A DNA stretch of 64,000 bases from positions 1 to 64,000 of the forward strand of contig CAJBIA010000159.1 in the NCBI GenBank assembly GCA_903953055.1. The letters are read 5' to 3'. The DNA is from an uncultured Methylophilaceae bacterium. Its GTDB lineage: Bacteria > Pseudomonadota > Gammaproteobacteria > Burkholderiales > Methylophilaceae. Below the pieces are notes generated by a model, which worked only from the letters and a program-made list of their open reading frames with translations, was not told the origin of the DNA and did not search any database. Positions 7,733 through 16,848 of this stretch are shown here, piece after piece. Position 1 is the first letter of the stretch. The number at the start of each line of letters is the position of its first letter. A program made the position numbers and the translations under genes.

Positions 7733-8479
7733 TTAAACTGGATTATCGATATCGATAAACTCATGCAATAGACCGAACTGGTCAGCCAAATGTTCACCTA
7801 GTGCCTTTACGCCATAACGTTCAGTCGCATGATGCCCCGCAGCAATATAAGCAATCCCAGATTCACGAGCTAAATGAACTGTTTGCTCTGAAATTTCACC
7901 ACTAATAAAAACATCCACACCCAATTCAATAGCATCAAGCATATAGCCTTGCGCCCCGCCGGTGCACCAAGCAATCCTTCTAACTGATCGGTTTAAATCA
8001 CCAATCACCAAAGGAACCCTCCTTAGCTGATTGCCAATATATTCTGAAAACTGTGCAAGGTTTCGCGGCTTTTCTAAGATGCCTTGCGCAATTAAACTTT
8101 GCTTGCCAACATAGGCTTCGACGTTAAGGCCCAAAACTTTTCCTAATTGCGCGTTATTTCCAAGTTCCGAATGTGCATCAAGTGGAAGATGATAAGCCAA
8201 CAGACTCATTTCATTATCCAATAAAAATTTAATCCGATTGCGCTTCAGTCCGACCAGACAAGCATCTTCATTTTTCCAAAAGTAACCATGATGAACTATG
8301 ACCGCATCAGCTCCAGCTTCTTTTGCGGCTTCTAAAAGTTCCATACTTGCGGTAACACCCGTGACTACCTTGGTTACTATTGGGCGACCCTCTACCTGCA
8401 AGCCATTTGGGCAATAATCGGAGAATCGCTCAATCTGTAAAATTTGTCGGGTATAATTTGTTAACTGTTTTAATTCCAT
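7733..8479 (-). CDS. Nif3-like dinuclear metal centre protein (YbgI family)
   Basis: Nif3/YbgI proteins are hexameric toroids with a two-metal site. Some members are linked to GTP cyclohydrolase I type 2 activity, but the general role is unsettled. The metal-binding VIVHHGYFWKNED stretch, a central LPLDAHSELGNN and a late GHHATERYG motif are present. With the ATG at 8479 the protein has 248 residues, close to E. coli YbgI, and GTGGAA lies upstream; an earlier ATG at 8503 has no ribosome site. Divergently placed 35 bases from the DegS-like protease gene. Confidence 0.88.
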   Translation of the reverse strand: MELKQLTNYTRQILQIERFSDYCPNGLQVEGRPIVTKVVTGVTASMELLEAAKEAGADAVIVHHGYFWKNEDACLVGLKRNRIKFLLDNEMSLLAYHLPLDAHSELGNNAQLGKVLGLNVEAYVGKQSLIAQGILEKPRNLAQFSEYIGNQLRRVPLVIGDLNRSVRRIAWCTGGAQGYMLDAIELGVDVFISGEISEQTVHLARESGIAYIAAGHHATERYGVKALGEHLADQFGLLHEFIDIDNPV

Positions 8480-8514
8480 TTTTTTAATTCCACATTTTTT
8501 CATCGGTTAAACAC

Positions 8515-9663
8515 ATGAAGAAGCTTTGGTTCATTTTCGCACAATCAGTCACTGTAAGCCTTGCTGTTGTTTTTGTTGTGCAAATTTTTTACCCAAAATT
8601 GCTAAACTTAACATCTCAATATGGCGAACCCCATGTTGCAAGAGTTGATCAACAATCAAATAGCGTTCTTTCATATAGCTTAGCGGCGCAAAAAGCAATG
8701 CCATCAGTTGTTAACATCTTTACAAGCAAGAAAAACTCTGCAAATACCCATCAACAATTTCTTGACGATCCGTTATTCAAACGTTTTTTCGGTGACCAAT
8801 ATGACGATCAACCACAGCATGAAAACAGCCTAGGGTCTGGTGTAATCGTAAATGAGAATGGGCTAATTCTTACAAATCAGCACGTCATTGAGGCTGCGGA
8901 TGAAATAAAAGTTGCTTTAGAAGATGGTCGTACAGTAAGTGCTCACATTGTGGGAACGGATCCAGACACTGACTTAGCAGTGCTTAAAATTGACATGAGA
9001 AATTTACCAGCTATAACTTTTGCTGATGCAGAAAAAAACAAAGTTGGCGACATTGTCTTAGCAATAGGAAATCCTTTTGGTGTCGGGCAAACTGTTACCC
9101 AAGGTATTATTAGTGCATTAGGAAGAAATCATCTCGGTATTAGCACTTTTGAAAATTTCATTCAAACTGATGCTTCAATTAACCCTGGCAATTCAGGTGG
9201 CGCGCTAATCGATGCTGAAGGTAACTTGGTCGGTATTAACAGCGCCATATACTCACGAAACGGCGGATCAATGGGAATAGGCTTTGCTATACCAGTGAGT
9301 ATTGCCAAACAAGTCATGGAGCAAATTATTCGTCAAGGTAGCGTGACGCGAGGTTGGATAGGGATAGAAGCACAAGATATTACAACAGAACTTGCCGACT
9401 CCTTCAAACTCAAAAATACTCAAGGCTCATTAATTGCTGGCATCATCAAAAATAGCCCCGCCGAGCAAGCCGGACTTAGAGCAGGGGATATTTTGTTAGA
9501 GATTAATGGACTTCAAGTAATCGATAGCAATAGCATGTTGGCATTGATTTCTGAATTAAAGCCCAACAAACAGGCAATATTAAAAATTGCTCGTAATCAG
9601 AAGGAATTTAATTTTGCCGTAATGATAGGGCGTAGACCAAAATTTGAAGCTAATTTAAACTAA
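8515..9663 (+). CDS. DegS/HtrA-type periplasmic serine protease
   Basis: A 382-residue trypsin-like protease of the HtrA family, involved in envelope protein quality control or regulated proteolysis of an anti-sigma factor. An N-terminal hydrophobic helix (about 4-24) anchors it to the inner membrane. The catalytic triad is H123 (TNQHVIEA), D153 (DTDLAVLKID) and S227 (NPGNSGGAL). One C-terminal PDZ domain covers about 280-375. Single-PDZ, membrane-anchored architecture favours the DegS/AlgW type over DegP. The gene is alone on the plus strand between nif3-like and tatC. Confidence 0.92.
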   Translation: MKKLWFIFAQSVTVSLAVVFVVQIFYPKLLNLTSQYGEPHVARVDQQSNSVLSYSLAAQKAMPSVVNIFTSKKNSANTHQQFLDDPLFKRFFGDQYDDQPQHENSLGSGVIVNENGLILTNQHVIEAADEIKVALEDGRTVSAHIVGTDPDTDLAVLKIDMRNLPAITFADAEKNKVGDIVLAIGNPFGVGQTVTQGIISALGRNHLGISTFENFIQTDASINPGNSGGALIDAEGNLVGINSAIYSRNGGSMGIGFAIPVSIAKQVMEQIIRQGSVTRGWIGIEAQDITTELADSFKLKNTQGSLIAGIIKNSPAEQAGLRAGDILLEINGLQVIDSNSMLALISELKPNKQAILKIARNQKEFNFAVMIGRRPKFEANLN

Positions 9664-9675
9664 AAAAATTTCGAA

Positions 9676-10404
9676 TTAATCGCTTACTAGAGTTTTTGGT
9701 ACCAAAAATTTTGCGACAAATACACCTGCCTCATACAAAAACCACAAAGGCACCGCCAGCATGACTTGGGAAATTACATCTGGGGGAGTAAGAATTGCGC
9801 CAACAATAAAGGCGCCAACAATAACGTAAGGTCGAGCTTCTTTTAAAGCCTCGACCTTCACTATATTAAATTTCACCAAAATCACTACTGCAATTGGCAC
9901 TTCAAAAGCCAAACCAAATGAAACAAACATTGTTGTCACAAAGTCCAAATAACTCCCAATATCTGTCATTACAGCCACACCTTGCGGTGCTGATGCTGTA
10001 ATAAAACCAAATAAAACTGGAAAAACTGCAAAATAGGCAAAAGCCATTCCAGCAAGAAACAATAATGTACTGGAAACAATTAATGGCCCAATAAAACGAC
10101 GCTCATGCAAATAAAGACCTGGCGCTACAAAAGCCCAAGCCTGATAAAGGGTATAAGGCAAAGAAACCACAATTGCTAATAAAGTAGAAACTTTCATTGG
10201 AACTAAAAAAGGCGTGGTTACAGCTGTAGCAATCATATGATTGCCTGCAGGCATATGACTTAATAAAGGCTGTGCTAACCAAGTATAGAGTTTATTAGAA
10301 AATGGTAAAAAACTAATTATACAAACGACCAAACCAATCACAATTTTAAGCAGGCGGTTACGTAACTCAATCAGATGCGAAATAAAAGTCTCTGTAACAC
10401 TCAT
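9676..10404 (-). CDS. tatC: Sec-independent protein translocase TatC
   Basis: TatC is the multispanning receptor that binds twin-arginine signal peptides. The 242-residue protein opens SVTETFISHLIELRNRLLK, the family's conserved N-terminal motif, and shows six membrane helices with the typical FAPGLYLHERRF loop. The start overlaps the tatB stop by 4 bases. It is the last gene of tatABC at the end of the his cluster. Rieske (petA) and SoxY (soxY) in this window are likely substrates. Confidence 0.97.
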   Translation of the reverse strand: MSVTETFISHLIELRNRLLKIVIGLVVCIISFLPFSNKLYTWLAQPLLSHMPAGNHMIATAVTTPFLVPMKVSTLLAIVVSLPYTLYQAWAFVAPGLYLHERRFIGPLIVSSTLLFLAGMAFAYFAVFPVLFGFITASAPQGVAVMTDIGSYLDFVTTMFVSFGLAFEVPIAVVILVKFNIVKVEALKEARPYVIVGAFIVGAILTPPDVISQVMLAVPLWFLYEAGVFVAKFLVPKTLVSD

Positions 10405-10718
10405 TTCAGCTTAGATTTCTTTAAAGGGGCAGGCTCTTCTAATTTAATATCCGATTGAGACACCGGCATTTGAGGGCTTGGGGGAAGAATAGAATTTTGG
10501 ACTTGTGTAGATTGGGATTGTATTTCTTGTTGCAATTTTTTGAGGTCTTCGAATTGCATTTCACGCTCAACTTCTAATTTAACCTTTGCAATATAACTTT
10601 GCATTCGTCCAACGATTGCACCAATAGTTCTTGCAACTTTAGGCAATCTCTCGGGCCCAATGACAATTAATGCAACAACGGCAATGAGAACAAGCTCTGA
10701 AAATCCTACATCAAACAT
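10401..10718 (-). CDS. tatB: Sec-independent protein translocase TatB
   Basis: TatB works with TatC in signal-peptide recognition. The 105-residue protein begins MFDVGFSELVLIAVVALIVIG, a single membrane helix ending in the Gly-Pro hinge and ERLPKVART. A long charged amphipathic helix and a Pro/Gln-rich cytoplasmic tail follow. Length and layout fit TatB rather than TatA. It lies 9 bases after tatA and overlaps tatC. Confidence 0.95.
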   Translation of the reverse strand: MFDVGFSELVLIAVVALIVIGPERLPKVARTIGAIVGRMQSYIAKVKLEVEREMQFEDLKKLQQEIQSQSTQVQNSILPPSPQMPVSQSDIKLEEPAPLKKSKLK

Positions 10719-10727
10719 AAATAAAAA

Positions 10728-10934
10728 TTAGTGTTTCGTTTTATCAATTACTTCAGCATCTATGGTTTCTACCTTACGTTCCTCTTCAGACTTTTTTTCT
10801 TCCTTCATCGCATCTTTGAAACTTTTAATCGCACCACCCAAATCACTGCCAACATTACGAAGCTTTTTAGTACCAAAAACTAGAACCACAATAACCAAAA
10901 CAATTAACCAATGCAAAATGCTAAATGAACCCAT
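10728..10934 (-). CDS. tatA: Sec-independent protein translocase TatA
   Basis: TatA forms the variable-size conducting part of the twin-arginine translocon. The 68-residue protein has one N-terminal helix ([14 protein letters not shown]), the F-G-x-x-K-L-R hinge, an amphipathic helix [15 protein letters not shown] and a charged tail. It follows hinT by 9 bases and leads the tatABC group. Confidence 0.95.
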   Translation of the reverse strand: MGSFSILHWLIVLVIVVLVFGTKKLRNVGSDLGGAIKSFKDAMKEEKKSEEERKVETIDAEVIDKTKH

Positions 10935-10943
10935 TTTATTCCC

Positions 10944-11282
10944 CTAAGTTTTCGGCAAATTCGCGCCGCCGCCAAACACATGAATATGAATATGAAACAC
11001 ATCTTGCCCACCCTCTCGGCCAGTATTGATCATTGTTCGAAAGCCCTCTAAGCCTAGTTCAGTGGCCAGCTTAGGCGCTAGCAATAACATCTTACCTAAT
11101 AAAACTTGATCAGAATGCTTGGCTGAAGCAAGACTCTCAATATGTAATTTTGGAACAATTAAAAAATGTACTGGCGCAATTGGATGAATGTCATGAAAAA
11201 CTAATACATCATCATCTTCAAAAATATTCTTTGAAGGAATTTCTCCTTTAATAATTCTGCAAAAAATACAACCTGCGCTCAT
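10944..11282 (-). CDS. hinT: HIT-family nucleotide-binding hydrolase (HinT-like)
   Basis: Small HIT-domain hydrolases act on purine nucleoside phosphoramidates and adenylates. The 112-residue protein begins with CIFCRIIKGEIPS, typical of HinT, and ends with the histidine triad HIHIHVFGG. It is encoded 9 bases after hisE, a recurrent hisE-hinT-tatA order in betaproteobacteria. The physiological substrate is unknown. Confidence 0.93.
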   Translation of the reverse strand: MSAGCIFCRIIKGEIPSKNIFEDDDVLVFHDIHPIAPVHFLIVPKLHIESLASAKHSDQVLLGKMLLLAPKLATELGLEGFRTMINTGREGGQDVFHIHIHVFGGGANLPKT

Positions 11283-11291
11283 CTCTAATCT

Positions 11292-11612
11292 CTAATCTTT
11301 AGTTCGAGATGCTTTTTCGACGAGGCCAGATAAGCCTTCTCGACGTGCCAGCTCATCTAAAACATCCTGCGCGCTTAAGCCGGCCTGTGCAAGCATGATC
11401 ATTGTATGAAACCACAAATCAGCTGTTTCATAAATCAAATCTTCTTTACTGCCATCCTTAGCAGCAATAATAGTTTCAGCTGCTTCTTCTCCCACTTTTT
11501 TAAGAATGCCATTCATTCCTTTGCTGTAAAGTTTTGCAACATACGATGCTTGCGGATCTGCATCTTTTCTTGCTTCCAGCAATTCAGTCAAGCGCTGAAT
11601 AATGTCATTCAT
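11292..11612 (-). CDS. hisE: Phosphoribosyl-ATP pyrophosphatase
   Basis: HisE performs the second step of histidine synthesis, hydrolysing PR-ATP to PR-AMP. The 106-residue all-alpha MazG-like protein has the conserved [15 protein letters not shown] and [11 protein letters not shown] metal-binding stretches. In contrast to E. coli it is separate from HisI, as is usual in betaproteobacteria. It overlaps hisI by 8 bases. Confidence 0.95.
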   Translation of the reverse strand: MNDIIQRLTELLEARKDADPQASYVAKLYSKGMNGILKKVGEEAAETIIAAKDGSKEDLIYETADLWFHTMIMLAQAGLSAQDVLDELARREGLSGLVEKASRTKD

Positions 11613-11988
11613 GTTTGTAAATTTCCTCTGGATTTTTGATCACAGGCTTATCTGTTTTCCATTTTCCATTTTCTAGTTTTTGGAAAAAGCAGTCATGTCG
11701 TCCAGTATGACAGGCAATGCCCCCAATCTGCTCAACCGTTATTAAAATAACGTCAGCATCACAATCTAAACGAAGCTCATGTACTTTTTGCTTGTGTCCC
11801 GACTCTTCCCCTTTGAACCAGAGCTTGCCTCGCGACCGAGACCAATACACTGCATAGCCAGTTTCAACCGTGAGCGTTAAAGCTTCGCGGTTCATAAAAG
11901 CAAACATCAGTACATCATTTGTACCTAGTTCTTGCGCAATGACTGGCACCAGGCCTTCATTCCAGCTTATTTGATCTAGCCAGCTCAA
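11605..11988 (-). CDS. hisI: Phosphoribosyl-AMP cyclohydrolase
   Basis: HisI opens the adenine ring of PR-AMP (third histidine step), using a zinc ion. The 127-residue protein shows the family motif [17 protein letters not shown] and the metal-binding DCDAD, with [10 protein letters not shown] further on. It is monofunctional. The start overlaps the hisF stop by 4 bases, and hisE follows with an overlap. Confidence 0.96.
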   Translation of the reverse strand: MSWLDQISWNEGLVPVIAQELGTNDVLMFAFMNREALTLTVETGYAVYWSRSRGKLWFKGEESGHKQKVHELRLDCDADVILITVEQIGGIACHTGRHDCFFQKLENGKWKTDKPVIKNPEEIYKHE

Positions 11989-12758
11989 AGCCGAACCTCA
12001 ATACCCTGGTCGCGCATATACTCTTTAGCCTGTTTTACGGTATATTCACCATAGTGAAAAATAGTTGCTGCTAACACCGCATCTGCACCACCTAATTTAA
12101 CGCCATCAACTAAATGCTGTAAATTACCAACGCCTCCAGATGCAATAATTGGGACATCAACCGCGTCGCTTATTGCTTTATTCAGCTCAAGATTAAACCC
12201 TACCTTGGTTCCATCTCTATCCATGCTAGTCACAAGTAGCTCCCCTGCCCCTAACCCGACCATTTTGCGCGCCCATTCAACAGCATCTAAGCCCGTTTCT
12301 TTTCGCCCGCCGTGAGTAAACACCTCCCATTTTGGCTGACCCATTGAGTCCAATCCAACTTGCTTTGCATCGATAGCTACTACAATACATTGAGAGCCGT
12401 ATCGGCCTGCAGCCTCTGCAACTAAATCTGGATTAACAACTGCTGAGGTGTTAATACTAACCTTATCTGCTCCAGCGTTAAGCAAACGACGAACATCTTC
12501 GACTTGACGAACGCCACCGCCGACTGTCAATGGAATAAAAACCTGCGAAGCTACTTCTTCAATGATATGCAGAATTAAACCTCTATTGTCAGAACTGGCT
12601 GTAATATCTAGAAAAGTTAATTCATCAGCCCCCTGCTCATCATAGCGGCGTGCAATTTCAACAGGGTCGCCCGCATCCCTCAACTCCAGAAAATTAACCC
12701 CTTTTACAACACGACCATCTGTCACATCAAGGCAAGGAATAATGCGCTTAGCTAACAT
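11985..12758 (-). CDS. hisF: Imidazole glycerol phosphate synthase, cyclase subunit
   Basis: HisF is the TIM-barrel cyclase that uses ammonia from HisH to make imidazole glycerol phosphate and AICAR. The 257 residues show both phosphate-binding half-barrel motifs (TVGGGVR and IASGGVG), and the catalytic aspartates lie in IPCLDV and TSMDRDGTK. Its start overlaps the hisA stop by one base, and its stop overlaps hisI. Confidence 0.97.
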   Translation of the reverse strand: MLAKRIIPCLDVTDGRVVKGVNFLELRDAGDPVEIARRYDEQGADELTFLDITASSDNRGLILHIIEEVASQVFIPLTVGGGVRQVEDVRRLLNAGADKVSINTSAVVNPDLVAEAAGRYGSQCIVVAIDAKQVGLDSMGQPKWEVFTHGGRKETGLDAVEWARKMVGLGAGELLVTSMDRDGTKVGFNLELNKAISDAVDVPIIASGGVGNLQHLVDGVKLGGADAVLAATIFHYGEYTVKQAKEYMRDQGIEVRL

Positions 12759-13498
12759 TAACCGTTTAACTCGTTTGCAAGTGCTTGGGCCTCTTCAAAG
12801 TTCAAAGTACCTTCATAAATTGCACGACCTGTAATAGCGCCTATGATGCCTTCGCTCTCAACAGCACAAAGTTTACGAACGTCATCTAAGTCTGTAATTC
12901 CTCCACTTGCAATAACAGGAATAGTTAAAGCTTGTGCTAATGCCACCGTAGCCTCAATGTTCACGCCGCTTAACATACCGTCACGGCCAATATCTGTATA
13001 AACAATCGATTCAACTCCGTAATCCTCAAACTTTTTAGCTAAATCAATCACGTCATGACCAGTCAACTTAGACCAGCCATCGACAGCGACTTTGCCGTCT
13101 TTTGCATCTAAGCCCACCATAATTTGACCAGGAAAGGCATAACAAGCCTCGTGCAAGAACCCAGGATTTTTAACAGCAGCAGTCCCAATAATCACATAAT
13201 CAATTCCATTGTCGAGATAGCGCTCAATAGTTTCTAAATCACGAATCCCACCGCCTAATTGAATTGGAATCTCACCTCGGCACTCTTCAACAATCGCCTT
13301 AATAGCAGCTTCATTTAAAGGCTTGCCAGCAAAGGCGCCATTCAAATCTACAAGGTGTAACCGTTTACCACCTTGATCTACCCAATGCCGGGCCATAGCG
13401 CCAGGGTCTTCAGAAAAGACTGTTGCATCTTCCATCAAGCCTTGTTTTAAACGAACACAGTGTCCGTCTTTTAAATCGATAGCAGGGATAATTAACAT
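12758..13498 (-). CDS. hisA: ProFAR isomerase
   Basis: HisA is the TIM-barrel isomerase that converts ProFAR to PRFAR. The 246-residue protein has the catalytic aspartates in PAIDLKDG (start) and [10 protein letters not shown], and the phosphate loops LGGGIRD and ASGGI. It is clearly HisA rather than HisF by the opening [16 protein letters not shown]. It lies between hisH (39-base gap) and hisF (1-base overlap). Confidence 0.97.
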   Translation of the reverse strand: MLIIPAIDLKDGHCVRLKQGLMEDATVFSEDPGAMARHWVDQGGKRLHLVDLNGAFAGKPLNEAAIKAIVEECRGEIPIQLGGGIRDLETIERYLDNGIDYVIIGTAAVKNPGFLHEACYAFPGQIMVGLDAKDGKVAVDGWSKLTGHDVIDLAKKFEDYGVESIVYTDIGRDGMLSGVNIEATVALAQALTIPVIASGGITDLDDVRKLCAVESEGIIGAITGRAIYEGTLNFEEAQALANELNG

Positions 13499-13537
13499 AA
13501 TATAAAGGTTATTTTATAAACTAAATTGATAAATGAA

Positions 13538-14182
13538 TTAATACTTGCCATCCCACCGAACGAAGTTGGATAACAACTGCAATCCAGCGTGCTGACTTTT
13601 CTCTGGGTGAAACTGAACTGCAAAAATATTTTTATAAGCAATCGCCCCAGCAAATTGAACTGGATATTCTGTAACGCCAGCGACTAAAGTCGCATCATCG
13701 GGCTTAACATAATAACTATGCACATAATAGAAACGCTCTCCATCTGGGATATCCTTCCAAATCGGGTGTGCTTGTTTTTGGTATAGCTGGTTCCAACCCA
13801 TATGAGGTACTTTGAGCTTATTTCCTTCAACGTCATGCATTGCCTCTGCTGCAAAACGATTAACATTGCCAGATAGGATCCCTAATCCATTAGCGTCACC
13901 TTCTTCTGAGTGTTCAAACAGAAGTTGTAAGCCAATACAAATGCCGAGAAATGGTTTTGATGCGGCAGATTTTACAATGGCATTCCGGAGCCCAAGAGAT
14001 TCAAGTTCTCTCATACAGTCTGGCATTGCGCCTTGACCAGGAAAAACAACCCGTTTTGCATCTAGAATATGCTGTGGATCACTGGTCACCACAACTTTTT
14101 TATTGGGGGCAACGTGCTCCAAAGCTTTTGAAACTGAGCGTAAATTGCCCATGCCGTAATCTACAACCGCGATATCAATCAT
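13538..14182 (-). CDS. hisH: Imidazole glycerol phosphate synthase, glutaminase subunit
   Basis: HisH is a class I glutamine amidotransferase that supplies ammonia to HisF. In 214 residues it has the oxyanion region FPGQGAMPDCM, the nucleophile C82 in LGICIGLQ and the catalytic His-Pro-Glu in QFHPEKSQHAG. It lies 81 bases after hisB and 39 bases before hisA. Confidence 0.96.
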   Translation of the reverse strand: MIDIAVVDYGMGNLRSVSKALEHVAPNKKVVVTSDPQHILDAKRVVFPGQGAMPDCMRELESLGLRNAIVKSAASKPFLGICIGLQLLFEHSEEGDANGLGILSGNVNRFAAEAMHDVEGNKLKVPHMGWNQLYQKQAHPIWKDIPDGERFYYVHSYYVKPDDATLVAGVTEYPVQFAGAIAYKNIFAVQFHPEKSQHAGLQLLSNFVRWDGKY

Positions 14183-14263
14183 TATGTTTATCTGAAAATC
14201 TTGCCATTAAACTATCAATTCCAAACATCCGGATAATGAAGCCTGGACTAATAAAACTCAGAC

Positions 14264-14851
14264 TTATAAGGTCCCCTTTGTAGAAGGCATAATGCCTGCC
14301 ATACGGGTATCGAACTCGGCTGCCATACGTAAAGCGCGCCCAAATGCCTTAAAGATTGTCTCAGCTTGATGATGTGCATTATCACCACGCAAATTATCAA
14401 TATGCAAGCTCACCAAAGCATGATTTACAAACCCTTGGAAAAATTCATGGATCAAATCCACATCAAAATCACCGATTCGTGCACGCTTGAATTCAACCCC
14501 AAATTCTAACCCTGGACGACCTGACAAATCGAGTACCACGCGAGACAGCGCTTCATCTAAAGGCACATATGAATGGCCATAGCGGCGCAAACCCTTTTTA
14601 TCCCCAACCGCTTTCGCAAAAGCTTGGCCTAAGGTAATACCAATATCTTCCACAGTATGATGTGCATCAATGTGCAAATCACCTTTTGCTTCAATCGCAA
14701 TATCCATCATGCCGTGTCTAGCAATCTGGTCTATCATGTGATCAAGAAAAGCCAGGCCAGTCACCAGTTGTGAGGTCCCAGATCCATCGAGATTGATGGA
14801 AGCAATAATTTGGGTTTCTAGTGTATTTCGGCTAACTTCTGCTTTACGCAT
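14264..14851 (-). CDS. hisB: Imidazoleglycerol-phosphate dehydratase
   Basis: IGPD removes water from imidazole glycerol phosphate using a di-manganese site. The 195-residue monofunctional enzyme carries the paired metal-binding motifs [12 protein letters not shown] and [14 protein letters not shown]. It lacks the phosphatase domain found in E. coli HisB. The start is only about 35 bases after the hps terminator hairpin. No clear Shine-Dalgarno is visible, but a TATAAT lies 3 bases upstream of the ATG (14855-14860), so its expression depends on read-through or on a nearly leaderless start. Confidence 0.96.
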   Translation of the reverse strand: MRKAEVSRNTLETQIIASINLDGSGTSQLVTGLAFLDHMIDQIARHGMMDIAIEAKGDLHIDAHHTVEDIGITLGQAFAKAVGDKKGLRRYGHSYVPLDEALSRVVLDLSGRPGLEFGVEFKRARIGDFDVDLIHEFFQGFVNHALVSLHIDNLRGDNAHHQAETIFKAFGRALRMAAEFDTRMAGIMPSTKGTL

Positions 14852-14886
14852 GAGATTATATTTTCTTTCTTAAATTACAAACAAAA

Positions 14887-14922
14887 ACCGCCGCAAAACA
14901 TATTACTTTGTTTTGCGGCGGT
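14887..14922 (-). terminator. Rho-independent terminator of hps
   Basis: A perfect 13-bp stem (14910-14922 with 14887-14899, sequence ACCGCCGCAAAAC and its complement) with a 10-base loop, followed on the minus strand by TTTTTGTTTG. It lies 41 bases beyond the hps stop codon and before hisB. This is a strong intrinsic terminator in the middle of the his cluster. Confidence 0.9.
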
Positions 14923-14963
14923 CTATTATGGTCTTTTAGTACCTTTTATCTAGCCAAGTTTAA

Positions 14964-15641
14964 TTAGCTAAACAAGCCTTTCAACCATCCAAACAAGCCA
15001 CCTGATTTGCCACCGTGAGCAATTGCTGTAATTTCTGCAGCAGAAGCAGCAGGATCAGCAGCACCGTAAATAGCAGCGCCAGCAACGATGATAGTTGCGC
15101 CAGCATCACGTACTTGTGCTGCAGTAGCAGCTTTAACACCACCAGCAACAGAAATATCTAAACCAAGATTCAAACTAGCAACCATTGCCAAATCAACGAA
15201 AGGTGTTTGGCCAGCAGCTTGTTGGTCAAGACCAGTGTGAACGCCAATGATGTGTGCGCCTAATTTAGCAACTTCTTGTGTACGCGCTTTTTTATCAGCA
15301 ACGTTGATCAAGTCAACTTGAGCTTTTTTGCCGTATTTGTTAGCAACATCGATTACACCTTTGATAGTACCGATATCAGCTGTACCCAAAACTGTACAAA
15401 TATCTGCACCAGCTTTGTAGAATGGTTCCGCTTCGTAGAAGCCAGCATCCATTGTTTTCAAATCTACTAAGATCTTGTTTTTTGGGAATTTAGCGCGAAG
15501 AGTTTCAAGCAATTTGATACCATTGTGCTTGATGCATGGTGTACCAATTTCAAGAATATCAACGTGTGGAGCAACTTTTGTAGCCAATGCTACTGTTGCG
15601 TCAAAATCTAATGAATCTAAAGCCATTTGTGTTAATGCCAT
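14964..15641 (-). CDS. hps: 3-hexulose-6-phosphate synthase (RuMP cycle)
   Basis: Hps condenses formaldehyde with ribulose 5-phosphate, the entry reaction of the ribulose monophosphate cycle, in the cytosol. The 225-residue TIM-barrel of the OMP-decarboxylase suprafamily shows DILEIGTPCIKHNG, the catalytic VDLKTMDAG, and the phosphate loops at VAGGVKA and VAGAAIYG. It ends with an extra tail, GKSGGLFGWLKGLFS, and is not fused to the isomerase (Phi). It has a strong GGAGGA site (15648-15653, 6-base spacing), its own promoter and its own terminator, which implies high independent expression between hisC and hisB. Confidence 0.95.
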   Translation of the reverse strand: MALTQMALDSLDFDATVALATKVAPHVDILEIGTPCIKHNGIKLLETLRAKFPKNKILVDLKTMDAGFYEAEPFYKAGADICTVLGTADIGTIKGVIDVANKYGKKAQVDLINVADKKARTQEVAKLGAHIIGVHTGLDQQAAGQTPFVDLAMVASLNLGLDISVAGGVKAATAAQVRDAGATIIVAGAAIYGAADPAASAAEITAIAHGGKSGGLFGWLKGLFS

Positions 15642-15747
15642 GTTACTTCCTCCACTTAATTACACGTTTACAATTTAACTGCACGGTATATGATACATTT
15701 TTTTATATAGTTAATGGTGAATTAAGTAACCATTTACCAAAAGTAAC

Positions 15748-15776
15748 TTTATATAACGTTTTCTCACTTTGGTCAA
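15748..15776 (-). promoter_or_regulatory. Predicted sigma-70 promoter of hps
   Basis: On the minus strand, TTGACC (15776-15771) and TATAAA (15753-15748) are separated by exactly 17 bases, each matching 5 of 6 consensus positions. Transcription would start near 15741, giving a leader of about 100 bases before the hps ATG. The leader includes a small hairpin (AATGGT/ACCATT, 15713-15734). The promoter lies between the hisC stop and hps. Confidence 0.7.
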
Positions 15777-15789
15777 AGTTCTTTGCATT

Positions 15790-16848
15790 TTAAAGAATGC
15801 TACTCAAAACATTTATTAAAGAATGACATTCTTCATTTGTACCAACCGTAATGCGTAAATATTGAGCAATTCTTGATGGCTTCTTAAAATGTCTAATAAT
15901 AATTTTATACTCCCTCAAACTTTCAGCCAAAGATTCTGCATCATATTCCGAATGAGTCGCGAATATAAAATTTGCACCCGAAGGCAAGACTTCAAAACCC
16001 ATTTTTTCTAGAGAGGTAACCAATAGCTCTCTAGTCTTTATTACTTGATCACAATTTTTTTCAAAATATGCTTGGTCTTTTATTGCTGCTATAGCACCAG
16101 CTTGAGCAAAGCGGTCAAGGGGATAAGAGTTAAAACTGTCCTTTACTCGATGCAAAGCATCAATTAAATCAGGGTGGCCAACCGCATATCCAACACGCAA
16201 ACCGGCAAGTGAGCGCCCTTTTGATAAAGTATGCGTCACCAATAAGTTTGGATAAAGTTTCACCAGATTCACTGCTGATTTACCGCCAAAATCAATATAT
16301 GCCTCATCAATCACAACGACAGAATTTAAATTATGTTGAAGTAAACGTTCAATCTCTTTCAAGGTTAATAAGCAACCTGTTGGCGCATTAGGATTAGGAA
16401 ATATAACCCCGCCATTTTCCCTAAAATAATCTTCAACTTTAATTTCAAATGAAGCAGTGAGCGGAACTGTTTCAAACTCAATTTCATATAGCCCGCAATA
16501 CACTGGATAAAAACTATAGGTGATATCCGGAAACAAAATAGGCAAATCGTGCTTGAGTAATGCATTAAATATATGTGCCAGCACCTCATCAGATCCGTTA
16601 CCTACAAAAACCTGATTAATATTCAAGCCATAGAGATCCCCAATAGCTTGTTTGAGCAAATCAGAATTAGGGTCTGGGTAAAGTCGCAAAGTATCAGCTG
16701 CTTCTTTTTGCAATGCAGCAATCACCTTTGGACTCGGCCCGTAAGGATTCTCATTGGTATTTAGTTTAATTAGATCGTTAATTTTAGGCTGCTCGCCAGG
16801 TACATAAGGCGTAAGAGATTTAACAAGCTTGCTCCAGTACCTACTCAT
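15790..16848 (-). CDS. hisC: Histidinol-phosphate aminotransferase
   Basis: HisC is the PLP-dependent fold-type I aminotransferase that converts imidazole acetol phosphate to histidinol phosphate. The 352 residues show the substrate-binding [11 protein letters not shown] near the N terminus, the PLP aspartate region [11 protein letters not shown], the Schiff-base lysine in [16 protein letters not shown], and the C-terminal arginine in [11 protein letters not shown]. Its start overlaps the hisD stop by 4 bases, so it is coupled to hisD. It is the last his gene upstream of the hps unit. Confidence 0.96.
   Translation of the reverse strand: MSRYWSKLVKSLTPYVPGEQPKINDLIKLNTNENPYGPSPKVIAALQKEAADTLRLYPDPNSDLLKQAIGDLYGLNINQVFVGNGSDEVLAHIFNALLKHDLPILFPDITYSFYPVYCGLYEIEFETVPLTASFEIKVEDYFRENGGVIFPNPNAPTGCLLTLKEIERLLQHNLNSVVVIDEAYIDFGGKSAVNLVKLYPNLLVTHTLSKGRSLAGLRVGYAVGHPDLIDALHRVKDSFNSYPLDRFAQAGAIAAIKDQAYFEKNCDQVIKTRELLVTSLEKMGFEVLPSGANFIFATHSEYDAESLAESLREYKIIIRHFKKPSRIAQYLRITVGTNEECHSLINVLSSIL

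Noticed and set aside
8452..8457. TATAAT upstream of the DegS-like protease gene.
   Set aside because: It lies inside the nif3-like coding region and the -35 position (CTCAAT) matches poorly, so support is too weak.
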